Shown here one piece after another: positions 39,261 to 48,422 of a stretch of 64,000 bases of DNA. This DNA is from Actinomadura meyerae. Its GTDB lineage: Bacteria; Actinomycetota; Actinomycetes; Streptosporangiales; Streptosporangiaceae. A model generated the notes under the pieces. It ran no database searches. It was not told where the DNA came from and worked only from the letters and a program-made list of their open reading frames with translations. Position 1 is the stretch's first letter. Each line of letters begins with the position of its first letter. The DNA is taken from positions 56,227-120,226 of the forward strand of contig NZ_FZOR01000026.1 of assembly GCF_900188445.1 (NCBI RefSeq), in the 5' to 3' direction. The position numbers were made by a program, and so were the translations under genes.

Positions 39261-41570
39261 CTACCCGCCGTGGAGGTCCAGGGCGGCGCGGACGATCGAG
39301 TCGGTGTCGATGCCATGGTGGCGGTAGACGTCGTCGATCGAGCCGGACTGCCCGAACCCGGTGACGCCGAGGGTGGCGCAGGGCACGTTGTTGACCCCGG
39401 CGAGGAACGCCAGCGTGTGGGGATGCCCGTCCAGGACGGTGACGAGCGGCGTCGCGCGCGCGGCCGGGAACGCCTGGTCCAGGATCCAGTTCGGCGCGTC
39501 GTCGTGGCCCTGGCGGGAGCGGAGGGCCTGGAAGAGCAGGCCGGGGCTGGTCACGCACACCACGTCGGTGCCGACGCCCGCCTGCTCCAGGCGGTCGGCG
39601 GCGGCGAGCGCCTCGGGCACCAGGGCGCCCATCGCCGCGATGGTGACGGCGGGACGGGCGGACGAGCGGCGCAGCGGGTAGGCCCCGGCGATCACCTGCC
39701 TCCGGCGGCGCTCCCGGGCCGCCGGGTCCTCCGGCACCGCCGCGAGCGTCTGGTCCACCGGACGGGTCGACAGCCGCAGGTAGGCCGAGCCGCCGCCGGG
39801 GCGGCCGAGGCGGGCCATGCTCGCCAGCAGCGTCCATTCGGTGTCGAGGACGAACGCGGGCTCGTAGGCGACGCAGCCCGGCTGCTCGACACCGATCGAC
39901 GGGGTGATGACGGACTGGTGCGCGCCGCCCTCGGGGGCCAGCGTCACCCCGGACGGGGTGCCGATCAGGATCGACTGGCCGCCGGCGTAGATGCCGAACG
40001 ACCAGGGCTCCAGGGCGCGGCCGACGAACGGGTCGTACAGCACGCCGATCGGCAGCAGCGGGCGGTTCCAGCGGCTCCAGGTGGCGCCGAGCTCGCCGAG
40101 CAGCCCGACCAGGTTGGTCTCGGCGATGCCCAGCTCGATGTGCTGGCCCGCCGGCCCCTCGCGCCAGTGCAGGATCGTCTCGCCGTCGTCGGCGAACCAG
40201 TCGCGGCGCTCGCTGGTCGACCAGACGCCGACCTTGTTCACCCAGCCGCCGAGGTTGGTGCTGGAACTGACGTCCGGGCTGACGGTGACGATCCGCGCCG
40301 CGGCCTCGGGCGCCTCCCGGGTGAGGTCCAGCAGGAGCCTGCCCAGGGCGGCCTGGGTGGTCGCGGTGCCCCTGGGGGTGCGGCCGATGTCGGTGGGCAG
40401 CGGCGGCGGGGCCTGGGGCGCGGCGGGCGCCCGGCGCAGCCGCGCGGCGGTCTCGGCGCACAGCCGGGCGGCCGCCGACCCCTCCTCGAAGCGGGCCCAC
40501 GGCTCCTCCGGGTCGACGCCCAGCCGGGCCGCGAGCCCGGCGATCTCGCCGGCGGTCAGCAGCGCGGAGTGGTTCTGCGGGTGCCCCTCGCTGGGCAGGC
40601 CGTGCCCCTTGACCGTGTACGCGAAGATCACGGTCGGCCGGGTGTCGTCGATCGCCTCGAACGCGTCGGACAGGCTGCCGAGGTCGTGGCCGCCGAGGTT
40701 GCGCATCGCGGCCAGGAGGGTGGCGTCGTCCAGCGTCGCGACGAGCCGGGCGACGGGCTCGCTGCCGGCCGGGAGCCGTTCGCGGAGCTCGCCGGCGTCG
40801 CAGCGCAGCAGCCGCTGGTACTCGGGGTTGGACATCGCGTCGATCCGTGCGCGCAGCTCGTCGCCGCCGGGCCGGCCGAACAGCTCGGTCAGCAGCCGGC
40901 CGTACTTCAGCGTCAGCACCTGCCAGCCGGCGGCGCCGAACATGCCCTTCAGCCGGTGCGCGGCCAGGTACGGGACGACCCGGTCCAGGGACTGCCGGTT
41001 GAGGTCGACGATCCAGACGATCTCGCCGAGCTCGGCGACGCCCGGGTCCAGGATCGCCTCCCAGACCGCGCCCTCGTCCAGCTCGGCGTCGCCGACCAGC
41101 GAGTACTGCCGGCCCGCGGGCGTCCCGCCGGCCTCGCGGTCGGCGTACCGGCGGGCGATCGCGCCCCAGATCGGCGCGGTGGCCCCGATGCCCACCGACC
41201 CGGTCGAGTAGTCGACGGGGTCGGGGTCCTTGGTCCGGCTCGGGTAGCTCTGCAGGCCGCCGAACTCGCGCAGGGACGTCAGGTACCGCTCGTCCAGCTC
41301 GCCGAGCAGGTAGTTGATCGCGTGCAGCACGGGGGAGGCGTGCGGCTTGACCGACACGCGGTCGTCCGGCCCGAGGTGGCCGAACCACAGCGCCGTCATG
41401 ATCGACGCGATGGACGCCGACGACGCCTGGTGCCCGCCCACCTTCAGCCCCGACGTGTTGGGCCGCACCCGGTTGGCGTGGTGCACGATGGCCGTCGACA
41501 GCCACAGCACCCGCCGCTCGACCTCCTCCAGCACCCCGGAGTGCGTGGCCGTCGCCACCGGATCGTTCAT
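39261..41570 (-). CDS. Pyruvate dehydrogenase E1 (AceE)-like ThDP enzyme
   Basis: This 769-residue transketolase-fold enzyme has motifs HASPVLHAINYLLG, the ThDP diphosphate site GDAELDEGAVWEAILDPGVAELGEIVWIVDLN and YTVKGHGLPSEGHPQNHSALL. The C-terminal PYR domain has GQHIELGIAETNLVGLLGELG and YDPFVGRALEPWSFGIYAGGQSILIGTPSG. It resembles AceE (about 890 residues) but is over 100 residues shorter and has no E2 gene beside it, so it may not be part of a standard complex. AAAGGAG before the ATG at 41570 sets the start. A DevR/DosR-like box lies 118 bp upstream, consistent with a role under low oxygen. Confidence 0.78.
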   Translation of the reverse strand: MNDPVATATHSGVLEEVERRVLWLSTAIVHHANRVRPNTSGLKVGGHQASSASIASIMTALWFGHLGPDDRVSVKPHASPVLHAINYLLGELDERYLTSLREFGGLQSYPSRTKDPDPVDYSTGSVGIGATAPIWGAIARRYADREAGGTPAGRQYSLVGDAELDEGAVWEAILDPGVAELGEIVWIVDLNRQSLDRVVPYLAAHRLKGMFGAAGWQVLTLKYGRLLTELFGRPGGDELRARIDAMSNPEYQRLLRCDAGELRERLPAGSEPVARLVATLDDATLLAAMRNLGGHDLGSLSDAFEAIDDTRPTVIFAYTVKGHGLPSEGHPQNHSALLTAGEIAGLAARLGVDPEEPWARFEEGSAAARLCAETAARLRRAPAAPQAPPPLPTDIGRTPRGTATTQAALGRLLLDLTREAPEAAARIVTVSPDVSSSTNLGGWVNKVGVWSTSERRDWFADDGETILHWREGPAGQHIELGIAETNLVGLLGELGATWSRWNRPLLPIGVLYDPFVGRALEPWSFGIYAGGQSILIGTPSGVTLAPEGGAHQSVITPSIGVEQPGCVAYEPAFVLDTEWTLLASMARLGRPGGGSAYLRLSTRPVDQTLAAVPEDPAARERRRRQVIAGAYPLRRSSARPAVTIAAMGALVPEALAAADRLEQAGVGTDVVCVTSPGLLFQALRSRQGHDDAPNWILDQAFPAARATPLVTVLDGHPHTLAFLAGVNNVPCATLGVTGFGQSGSIDDVYRHHGIDTDSIVRAALDLHGG

Positions 41571-41687
41571 CGTCGGCTCCTTTGCCCTCGGCGCCGGCTC
41601 CGTTGCCTCGGCGTCGCCTCGCCAGGGTACGGTCCCGAATTCGCCCCATAACAACCGAGTTCGGCCTTGGTGGGGCGGGAGACGGCC

Positions 41688-41702
41688 GGTGACCATCGTC
41701 CC
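41688..41702 (-). promoter_or_regulatory. DevR/DosR-like box upstream of the E1-like gene
   Basis: On the minus strand this reads GGGACGATGGTCACC, one base different from the site at 9970-9984. It faces the E1-like gene and lies between it and the CBS gene 3' end. Nearby, a CGGCGGCCCTCTCGGCGA unit is repeated in tandem (about 41724-41760). Confidence 0.5.
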
Positions 41703-41770
41703 AGCGGAGGCCCGATCAGCAACGGCGGCCCTCTCGGCGACGGCGGCCCTCTCGGCGACCGGGGGCCCGG

Positions 41771-42289
41771 TCAGTCGGGCGTGATGCTGCTGGAGCCGGG
41801 GTGGGCTGGCGGCCTGCTCGGCAGCACCGGTTCGATCCGGTAGAGGGACGGCATGCCCCCGCTGCGCGGGGCGATGTCGCGTTCGGCCCCGGCGAGCGCG
41901 CCGATCAGGTCGCGGGCGGTGAGCAGCCCGGCCAGGGCGCCGTGCTCGTCGATCACCGGGACGAAGTCCCTGCCGGAATCGAGCATGGCGCGCGCGGCCT
42001 CCCGGAGGGTGGCCGACGGCCGGACCGTCGCGGGCGGGCGGGGCGGCAGGAAGGCCGTCACGGGCCGGCGGGCTTGCAGCGGGGCCGCGGCGTCCCACGT
42101 CGCGGTGAGGGTCTGCGCGTCCAGGACGCCCAGGAAGCCGCCCTCGTCATCGGTGACGGGCAGATGGTGCACCTCGGCCTTGCACATCAGCTCCCAGGCC
42201 ATCAGGACGGACTCGCTCGCCGCGACGGTGAGCAGGTCCCGGGTCATCAGGTCGGCGGCGGGGCGCCGTTCCAGCGGCTCCTCGGTCAT
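41771..42289 (-). CDS. CBS-domain pair protein
   Basis: This 172-residue protein carries two CBS motifs: ADLMTRDLLTVAASESVLMAWELMCKAEVHHLPVTDDEGGFLGVLDAQTL and a second with REAARAMLDSGRDFVPVIDEHGALAGLLTARDLIGAL. Such pairs bind adenine nucleotides and occur as free-standing sensors in dormancy regulons. The ATG at 42289 has GGAGGG upstream. It is divergent from a tandem universal stress protein, with a perfect GGGAC-N4-GTCCC box in the 158-bp control region between them. The C-terminal tail of about 25 residues is Pro-rich. Confidence 0.88.
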   Translation of the reverse strand: MTEEPLERRPAADLMTRDLLTVAASESVLMAWELMCKAEVHHLPVTDDEGGFLGVLDAQTLTATWDAAAPLQARRPVTAFLPPRPPATVRPSATLREAARAMLDSGRDFVPVIDEHGALAGLLTARDLIGALAGAERDIAPRSGGMPSLYRIEPVLPSRPPAHPGSSSITPD

Positions 42290-42359
42290 GTTCCCTCCTG
42301 GCGGTCCACCCTCATCGGGATCCACTTCCAGCCTGCTCTTCCCGGCCGGACGCACCCCA

Positions 42360-42373
42360 GGGACGAAGGTCCC
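42360..42373. promoter_or_regulatory. DevR/DosR-like box GGGAC-GAAG-GTCCC
   Basis: This is a perfect 5-bp inverted repeat with a 4-bp centre, between the divergent CBS and stress-protein genes. It is the best of three related sites in the window (9970-9984 and 41688-41702), and resembles GGGAC-N4-GTCCC hypoxia-regulator boxes. Confidence 0.6.
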
Positions 42374-42447
42374 GTGCCCTGGTGGACCCCTGCCCCTGCA
42401 TACGGCGCGGCAGAACGGTGAGGCTCGGAGAAGAGGGGGTGAGGGCG

Positions 42448-43332
42448 ATGGACGATCGAGCCGTCCTGGTGGGGTTCGACGCCTCACCGGCCGCCGGACG
42501 GGCACTGCGCTGGGCGGCCGCCGAGGCGTCCCTGCGCGGCGTGCCGCTCCTGCTCTGCCACGCCTGGACCTGGCCCTACCCGCTGACGCACCCGCTGACC
42601 CCGCGCGACGAGGAGGCGCTGGAGATCGTCAAGACCATGGGGGCGCTGGCTCTCGACGACGGTGTCCGGCGCGCCCGGCGGATGGCCCCGGACGTGGACG
42701 TCCGCCCGCTGCTGGTGAAGGGCACGCCGCCCGGCGCGCTTCTCGACGCCTCGGCGGAGGCGGCGCTGATCGTGATCGGTGCGCGGGGGGCGGGCGGCTT
42801 CGACAAGCTGCCGATCGGCTCCGCGGCCGTGCACGTTCCCGCGCATGCCGTGCGTCCCGTGGTCGTGGTGCCCGCACATGAGCGGCGGCCCAGCGCGCGG
42901 ATCGTCGTGGGCGTCGACGGTTCGCCGGCGAGCGCGGCCGCGGTGCGGTTCGCGCTGCGGGAGGCCGGGCTCCGCGATGCCGGGGTGACGCTGGTCTGCG
43001 CCTGGTGGGACCCCGCCGTGCTGCCCGCGCCCGAGCGCCTGCCGTTCACCGACCCCGAGAGCATCAAGAAGCAGGCCGAGACACGGTTCGCCGCCGCGGT
43101 GGAGCCGTGGCTGGCCGAGTATCCGGACGTCGCCGTGGAGCGCAGGTTCGTCATGGAGCGGGCCCGGCACGTCCTGGCCGAAACCGCGCGGGACGCGATG
43201 CTGCTCGTGGTCGGCGACCGCGGGATCGGATCGTCCCCCCGAACCCTGCTCGGCGCGGTCACCCGCGCCGTCCTGCACGAGGCACCGAGCCCTGTCGCGG
43301 TCGTCCATGAGCGCGACCCGGACATCGAATGA
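42448..43332 (+). CDS. Tandem-domain universal stress protein
   Basis: This 294-residue protein has UspA repeat 1 (ILVGFDASPAAGRALRWAA-type start; end IGARGAGGFDKLPIGSAAVHV) and repeat 2 (IVVGVDGSPASAAAVRFAL; end VGDRGIGSSPRTLLGAVTRAVLHEAPSPVAVVH). In repeat 2 the nucleotide loop is modified. The ATG at 42448 follows GGGGGTGAGGG. It is divergent from the CBS gene through a DevR/DosR-like box, and the second stress-protein gene follows 10 bp downstream in an operon. Probably helps ATP sensing and survival in stationary or hypoxic conditions. Confidence 0.92.
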   Translation: MDDRAVLVGFDASPAAGRALRWAAAEASLRGVPLLLCHAWTWPYPLTHPLTPRDEEALEIVKTMGALALDDGVRRARRMAPDVDVRPLLVKGTPPGALLDASAEAALIVIGARGAGGFDKLPIGSAAVHVPAHAVRPVVVVPAHERRPSARIVVGVDGSPASAAAVRFALREAGLRDAGVTLVCAWWDPAVLPAPERLPFTDPESIKKQAETRFAAAVEPWLAEYPDVAVERRFVMERARHVLAETARDAMLLVVGDRGIGSSPRTLLGAVTRAVLHEAPSPVAVVHERDPDIE

Positions 43333-43342
43333 GGAGTACGTC

Positions 43343-44188
43343 ATGAGCCACGTGGTCGTGGGCTACGACGGGACCAGTGAGAGCGAGCGGGCCGTGCGGT
43401 GGGCGGTGGGCGAGGCCCGGCTGCGGCGGCTGCCGCTGACGGTGTGCCACGTCTGGCGCTGGCCGTACCCGATCAGCTACATCGACTACGAGGGCGAGGC
43501 GACCATCCGGCGGATGGGCGAGCACCTCCTCGACCACGGTGTGGGGCTGGCGCGGGAGCTGGCGCCGGGGCTGAAGGTGCGCGGGCGGCTGAAGGACGGC
43601 AGCGCCGCTCCCGCGCTGCTGAACGAGGCGGCGGACGCCGAGGTGATCGTGCTCGGTTCGCACGGGCCGGACCAGATCCCCGTCGGCTCGACGGCACTGC
43701 GGGTGCCGGCCAAGGCCGACCGTCCGGTGCTGGTGGTCCGGTCGCCGGCGCCGCGCGACGGGCTCGTGGTCGTCGGCGTGGACGGGTCGCCTGGCGCGGA
43801 CGCCGCGCTGGCGTTCGCGTTCGAGGAGGCGGCGCTGCGCGGCTGGCGGCTGCGCGCGGTGTACGGCTGCTGGGAGCCGGGAGCGGCGCCCGATGGGGAC
43901 CTGACGCTGTTCGGTGACGAGGACCGGCTGCGCCGCGTGGCCGGTGCCGTGCTGGAGCGCGCGGTGGCACCGTGGCGGGTGAAGTACTCGCAGGTGGAGG
44001 CGGCGACGTCGCTGGTGCTGAAGTCCCCGCGCCAGGCGCTGTTCGCGGCGTCCGAGGACGCGACGCTCATGGTGGTGGGCGCGCGTGGGGCCGGGGAGGT
44101 GGAGTCGCTGCACCTCGGTGCGACGAGCGACGCGCTGCTCAAGCACGCGCCGTGCACGGTCGCCGTCGCCCCGAACCGCACCTGGTGA
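43343..44188 (+). CDS. Tandem-domain universal stress protein
   Basis: This 281-residue protein is a second tandem UspA protein: repeat 1 (VVVGYDGTSESERAVRWAV; end LGSHGPDQIPVGSTALRV) and repeat 2 (VVVGVDGSPGADAALAFAF; end VGARGAGEVESLHLGATSDALLKHAPCTVAV). It shares WRWPYPISY with the WTWPYPLTH of the upstream copy, so the two arose by duplication. GAGGAG 6 bp before the ATG sets the start. It ends the operon; the SpoIIE-type phosphatase is convergent. Confidence 0.92.
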   Translation: MSHVVVGYDGTSESERAVRWAVGEARLRRLPLTVCHVWRWPYPISYIDYEGEATIRRMGEHLLDHGVGLARELAPGLKVRGRLKDGSAAPALLNEAADAEVIVLGSHGPDQIPVGSTALRVPAKADRPVLVVRSPAPRDGLVVVGVDGSPGADAALAFAFEEAALRGWRLRAVYGCWEPGAAPDGDLTLFGDEDRLRRVAGAVLERAVAPWRVKYSQVEAATSLVLKSPRQALFAASEDATLMVVGARGAGEVESLHLGATSDALLKHAPCTVAVAPNRTW

Positions 44189-44242
44189 GGCCGCGGCGGC
44201 GGGAGCTCGGTGCCGGACGGGACCTCGGTGCCGGACGGGATC

Positions 44243-46399
44243 TCAGGGCTGGAGGACGCGGATCAGGAGGAGTGCGGCGTCGTCCTGCCGATGCGTCGCG
44301 GTGGCGGCCTTGGCCAGGAGGGTGTCGGCGACCGCGTCCATGGACCGGTCCGCGGCCTTGGTGAGCTGGCGCGCGAGTTCGGCCGTGGTCTCGCCGATGT
44401 CGATTCCGGGGACCTCGACCATCCCGTCGGTGTAGAGGGCCAGGACGGCACCCGGGAACAGGGGGATCTCGCACGTGGGGTAGTCGGCGCAGGAATCGAT
44501 GCCGAGCAGCAGGCCGGGCGACACGGCGACGGACGCGGTGCCTTCGCCGGGACGGTGGAGCAGGGGCGGCGGGTGGCCCGCGGTGGCGAGCTGGGCGCAC
44601 CGGCGCGCCAGGTCGAGCCGGACGATCAGGCAGCTGGCGAACAGCTCGGTGTCCAGGTCGATGAGGAGGCGGTTGGTGGCGGCGAGGATGCCGCCCGGCG
44701 GCGAGCCGACGCCGGCATGGGAGTGGATGGCGGTGCGGACCTGGCCCATGAGCGCGGCCGCGCTCGTGTGGTGCCCCTGGACGTCCCCGATCGCGGCGAT
44801 GGCCGTCGTCGGGCCGATGCGGATGAGGTCGTAGAAGTCGCCGCCGACGTCCATGCCGCGGTTGGCGGGCTGGTAGCGGGCGGCCACCTCGAGGCCGCCG
44901 ACCTCGGGCAGGGCATGGGGCAGCAGCGCCGACTGCAGCGTGCGCGCCAGATCGTGCTTGATGTCGTAGAGGCGGGCGCGGTCCATCGCCTGGGCGGTCA
45001 GCCCGGCCAGTGACATCAGGACGGCGCGCTCGGCCCGCGAGAAGTGGTGGACGTCCTCGTAGCTCAGGACGAGGGTGCCGATGAGGCGGCCGGAGGCGAT
45101 GAGGGGCAGGAAGGCGCGGGCCTCCATGCCCTCCGCGTAGATCGCCTCGGGGTAGGCCCGCAGGAGTTCGGCGAAACTGGAGAAGAACTTGGGCCTGCTG
45201 GACGCCAGCGTCTGCGCGGCCGGAACGGGGGAGGTCAGCGGTGTGCCGTCCAGATCCTTCGCGAGCCCGGCGACGGGCCCGCGGTGGCCGACGACGCAGA
45301 GCCTGCCGTCCCGCACCGTCATCAGCACCAGGGCCTTGGGGCCGAAGGCGGGCACAATCTGGTCGCAGACGAGCTCGACCACCTGGTCGAGCCCCGCGGC
45401 CTCGGTGAGGGCGGCGGCCAGGTGGGTCATCTGGTAGAGCGTGTCCACCCCGGCCAGTTCCGCGGAGGTGGACTTCCGCTGGTCCGGCCGGGCGGGGGCC
45501 CGCACGGTCGGCTCCTCGTCCGGGGCGGGCTCGATCAGGACGCTGATCCCGGACACGTCGGGGTAGAGGTGGAACCTCAGCCGGGTGTCCGGTGGCCGGA
45601 CGGTGGTGAAGGACGAGGGCTGGCGGCCGACCACGGCGGCCCGGTAGTGGGCCTCGAAGAGGGCGTCGCCGAGCCACGGCTGCGCCTCCCACGGGCGGGC
45701 TCCCGTCAGCTCGTCGGCCCCGGCGCCGAGCAGATCGGCCGCGGCCGAGTTGGCGAAGATGACACGGCCGTCGATGTCGAGGGCGCAGCAGCCCGTGGGC
45801 AGGCGCTCTGCGAACGCGACCGCCGCGAGCGCCTCGTCCCGCGCCGACGGACGGGGGAGGTGTGGGGGGAGGGGCGGCAGGATGTACGGCTCAAGCGGGC
45901 ACCGCAGCCCGGCCGCGCCGGCGGGGACGGGCTGCGCGAGCAGCATCGCCCGCTGGCAGAAGCCGTTGATCGCCTCGTGCTCGTCGTCGCTCAGCTCCTG
46001 CGGGTGAGTGACCGGCCACAGCAGCGCCAGGCCGCCCACCAGCTCGGTGGCGTCGGCGATCGGTACCGCGGCGAGCCTGAAGTCGTACGGCACCGCGAGC
46101 GACAGCCGCGGGTAGCAGCGGGCGATCTCCTCCTGCCCGCTCAGCCACACGAGCCGCTTCGTGCGGACGGCGTCGGGGACCGGATGCGGGTCGTGCAGGG
46201 AGATCCGCGCCCACGGGGCGACGATCTGCCGGGTGGCGCCGCACACCACCGCCAGCCTCAGCACGCGTTCCTGGGCGGGCAGCAGGAACGCCCCTCCGAC
46301 CGAAGCGCCGACCTGCGACATCACCTCCACCAGGGCCGCCCCGAGCCGCTCCAGGGCGGCGTCCGGAGCGGCGGCCGAAGGGACACGTCGCGATCGCAT
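44243..46399 (-). CDS. GAF-PAS-GAF-SpoIIE protein phosphatase
   Basis: This 718-residue multi-domain protein has a GAF-like domain (about 10-150, VEVMSQVGASVGGAFLLP), a PAS domain (about 190-290, ERLPTGCCALDIDGRVIFANSAAADLLG), a second GAF (about 310-475, VELVCDQIVPAFG, IGTLVLSYEDVHHFSRAERAVL) and a PPM/SpoIIE phosphatase (about 485-715). The metal-binding aspartates are present in GGDFYDLI, GDVQGHH, LYTDGMVE and RQDDAALLLI. Such proteins control anti-sigma antagonists (STAS proteins) by dephosphorylation in response to signals. The nearest STAS gene, at 15861, lacks the target Ser, so the partner is elsewhere. Starts at ATG 46399. Part of the stress island. Confidence 0.92.
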   Translation of the reverse strand: MRSRRVPSAAAPDAALERLGAALVEVMSQVGASVGGAFLLPAQERVLRLAVVCGATRQIVAPWARISLHDPHPVPDAVRTKRLVWLSGQEEIARCYPRLSLAVPYDFRLAAVPIADATELVGGLALLWPVTHPQELSDDEHEAINGFCQRAMLLAQPVPAGAAGLRCPLEPYILPPLPPHLPRPSARDEALAAVAFAERLPTGCCALDIDGRVIFANSAAADLLGAGADELTGARPWEAQPWLGDALFEAHYRAAVVGRQPSSFTTVRPPDTRLRFHLYPDVSGISVLIEPAPDEEPTVRAPARPDQRKSTSAELAGVDTLYQMTHLAAALTEAAGLDQVVELVCDQIVPAFGPKALVLMTVRDGRLCVVGHRGPVAGLAKDLDGTPLTSPVPAAQTLASSRPKFFSSFAELLRAYPEAIYAEGMEARAFLPLIASGRLIGTLVLSYEDVHHFSRAERAVLMSLAGLTAQAMDRARLYDIKHDLARTLQSALLPHALPEVGGLEVAARYQPANRGMDVGGDFYDLIRIGPTTAIAAIGDVQGHHTSAAALMGQVRTAIHSHAGVGSPPGGILAATNRLLIDLDTELFASCLIVRLDLARRCAQLATAGHPPPLLHRPGEGTASVAVSPGLLLGIDSCADYPTCEIPLFPGAVLALYTDGMVEVPGIDIGETTAELARQLTKAADRSMDAVADTLLAKAATATHRQDDAALLLIRVLQP

Positions 46400-46486
46400 G
46401 GTCGTTGGTCTCCGTCCGCGTGCCGGCGGGTTTCGCCGGCCGTCCGCGTGGAGGGGTTCTCTAATGACCGGTAGCCATACCCGTCC

Positions 46487-46901
46487 TTACCTGGGGCCAT
46501 GCAGGGGCGGTCCGGAGGCGATGGTCCGCGCGATGTCGCGGTGCAGGAAGATCACGAAGGCGCCGGGGAAGGCGGCGGCGAGGCTGGGGAGCTCGGCGGT
46601 GTGCGCCGGGCCTCGAGGACCCAGCGGCGGCCGTTGCCGGCGTCGAGGGTGTACAGGACGCGCCGGTGGAGCCGAAGCCCCAGTTGCGGAAGCCCGGATT
46701 CATCGCGACGACGCACTCCTCGTGCCGCCGCGGCCCGCCGACTCGGAGCGGGAACTCGCCGCCGGGACCGGCGGCCAGGCCGTCTCCGTCGATCCGCGCG
46801 GCGGCCGTCACGCCGCCGGACGAGGCGGTGTAGGCGGTGACCGAGGTGTGGACGGCGTCGCCGAGGCGCCCGGTGAGCCGGTACCGCCGGTCGCCGCGCA
46901 C
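46487..46901 (-). pseudogene. Decayed sulfotransferase-like gene remnant
   Basis: Recognisable protein sequence is spread over three frames on the minus strand. Frame 1 (46901 onward) encodes RGDRRYRLTGRLGDAVHTSV and AMNPGFRNWGFGSTG. Frame 2 continues with VLYTLDAGNGRRWVLEARR. Frame 3 has HTAELPSLAAAFPGAFVIFL and HRDIARTIASGPPLHG, ending in TAA at 46487. The last part resembles sulfotransferase PAPS/substrate segments and the first a DUF1214-like region found next to such domains; both assignments are weak. Each shift needs one extra base. A stop just upstream of 46901 and the missing N-terminus argue for real decay rather than only sequencing error. Confidence 0.55.
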
Positions 46902-46998
46902 AACGGGTCAAATAGGGATCTTCACAAGGGCGCACGGCCGGGTTACCGTCCAGGGAAGCTCCCTCCGCTCCCTCAGCCCCCCTCCTCGCGGTGGTTTC

Positions 46999-48395
46999 AT
47001 GAAGTCACTGGAGACCTTCCTGTCCGACGTCAGTAGTTTCGTCTGGGGGCCGTGGCTCCTGATCCCGTTGCTGCTGCTGACCGGCCTCTACCTCACGATC
47101 CTGCTGCGCGGGCTCCAGTTCCGGCACTTCCGGCTGGCCTTCTGGCTCGCGTTCTTCAAACGCAAGGAGGACGGCGACGCCGCCGGCGACATCGCGCACT
47201 ACCAGGCGCTGACGACGGCGCTGGCCGCCACGGTGGGCGTCGGCAACATCGCGGGCGTGGCGACCGCCATCGCCCTCGGCGGGCCCGGCGCGGTGTTCTG
47301 GATGTGGGTCACCGGCCTGGTCGGGATGGCCACCAAGTACAGCGAGGCGTACCTCGGCGTGCGGTTCCGGCGCACCGACGCCGCCGGAGAGCAGAGCGGC
47401 GGCCCGATGCACTACCTCCGGGCGCGGGCATCAAGGGCCGCCTCGGATGGTTCCTCGGCGGGTTCTTCGCGATCGCGGGCGCCGTCGCGGCGTTCGGCAT
47501 CGGGAACATGGTGCAGGCCAACACGGTCGCCGAGAACGTTGAGGACGAGTGGGGCCTGACGCCGTGGGCCACCGGCGTGATCGTGACCCTGCTCGCCGCC
47601 GCCGTCATCCTCGGCGGCATCAAGAGCATCGGCCGGATCACCAGCGCCTTCGTCCCGGTGATGATCGTGTTCTACATCGTCGGCGCCGCCGCGGTCCTCA
47701 TCTACGAGATCGAGGAGCTGCCCGGCGCGATCGGGCTCATCTTCACCGACGCGTTCTCGGGGACGTCCGCCACCGGCGGCTTCGTCGGCGCGGGGGTCGC
47801 CGCCGCCGTCCGGTACGGCGTCGCGCGGGGGATCTTCTCCAACGAGTCCGGGCTCGGCACCGGCGGCATCGCCGCGGCCGCGGCCAAGACCACGCACCCC
47901 GTCCGGCAGGCGCTCGTGTCGATGACGCAGACCTTCATCGACACCCTGGTCGTGGTCAGCTTCACCGCGCTGACGATCCTGGTGACCGGCGCCTGGAAGA
48001 CCGGCGGCGAGGACCAGGCGGCCACCTTCACCGCCCGCGCGTTCGACGAGGGCCTGCCCGGCGACTGGGGCAGCGTCATCGTCACGCTGGGCGTGCTCTT
48101 CTTCGCCTTCTCCACCCTGCTCGGCTGGTCCTACTACGGCGAGCGCTGCATGGAGTACCTGTTCGGCAGGCGCGCCGTCCTGCCCTACCGGATCGTCTTC
48201 ATCGTGGCCATCTACATCGGGTCGGTCTCCACCCTCACCGCCGTGTGGACCTTCTCGGACGTGATGAACGGCCTCATGGCGCTGCCCAACCTCATCGGCC
48301 TGGTGATCCTGGGGCCGCTGGTCTGGCGGGAGACCCGCGCCTACTTCAAGGACCGCCCCAAGGAGGACGAGCCCGCGGCCGAGGCCAAGTCCTGA
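46999..48395 (+). pseudogene. Sodium:alanine symporter (AGCS family), frameshifted
   Basis: The product is split between two frames. From the ATG at 46999 the first frame encodes MKSLETFLSDVSSFVWGPWL, ALAATVGVGNIAGVATAIALGGPGAVFWMWV and SGGPMHYLRA. The rest continues in the other frame from GIKGRLGWFLGGFFAIAG through GIFSNESGLGTGGIAAAAAKT, ending at 48395. Adding one base to the GGG run at 47426-47428 restores a full-length protein of about 466 residues, with about ten membrane helices and both AGCS signature regions. The remainder is well conserved, so a consensus error or very recent mutation is likely. Substrate would be alanine or glycine with sodium. Confidence 0.85.
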
Positions 48396-48422
48396 CCCCG
48401 TACCGCCGGACCCGGCTCCCGC

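Noticed and set aside
39082..41649. Long minus-strand frame of 855 residues over the E1-like gene
   Set aside because: It is an Arg/Pro-rich shadow; the E1-like protein in the neighbouring frame carries all ThDP motifs.
44206..44245. Direct repeat CTCGGTGCCGGACGGGA between convergent genes
   Set aside because: Two near-identical copies without stem-forming ability; no function could be supported.
46403..46486. Promoter or DevR-like site upstream of the SpoIIE phosphatase
   Set aside because: No recognisable motif was found in this short gap.
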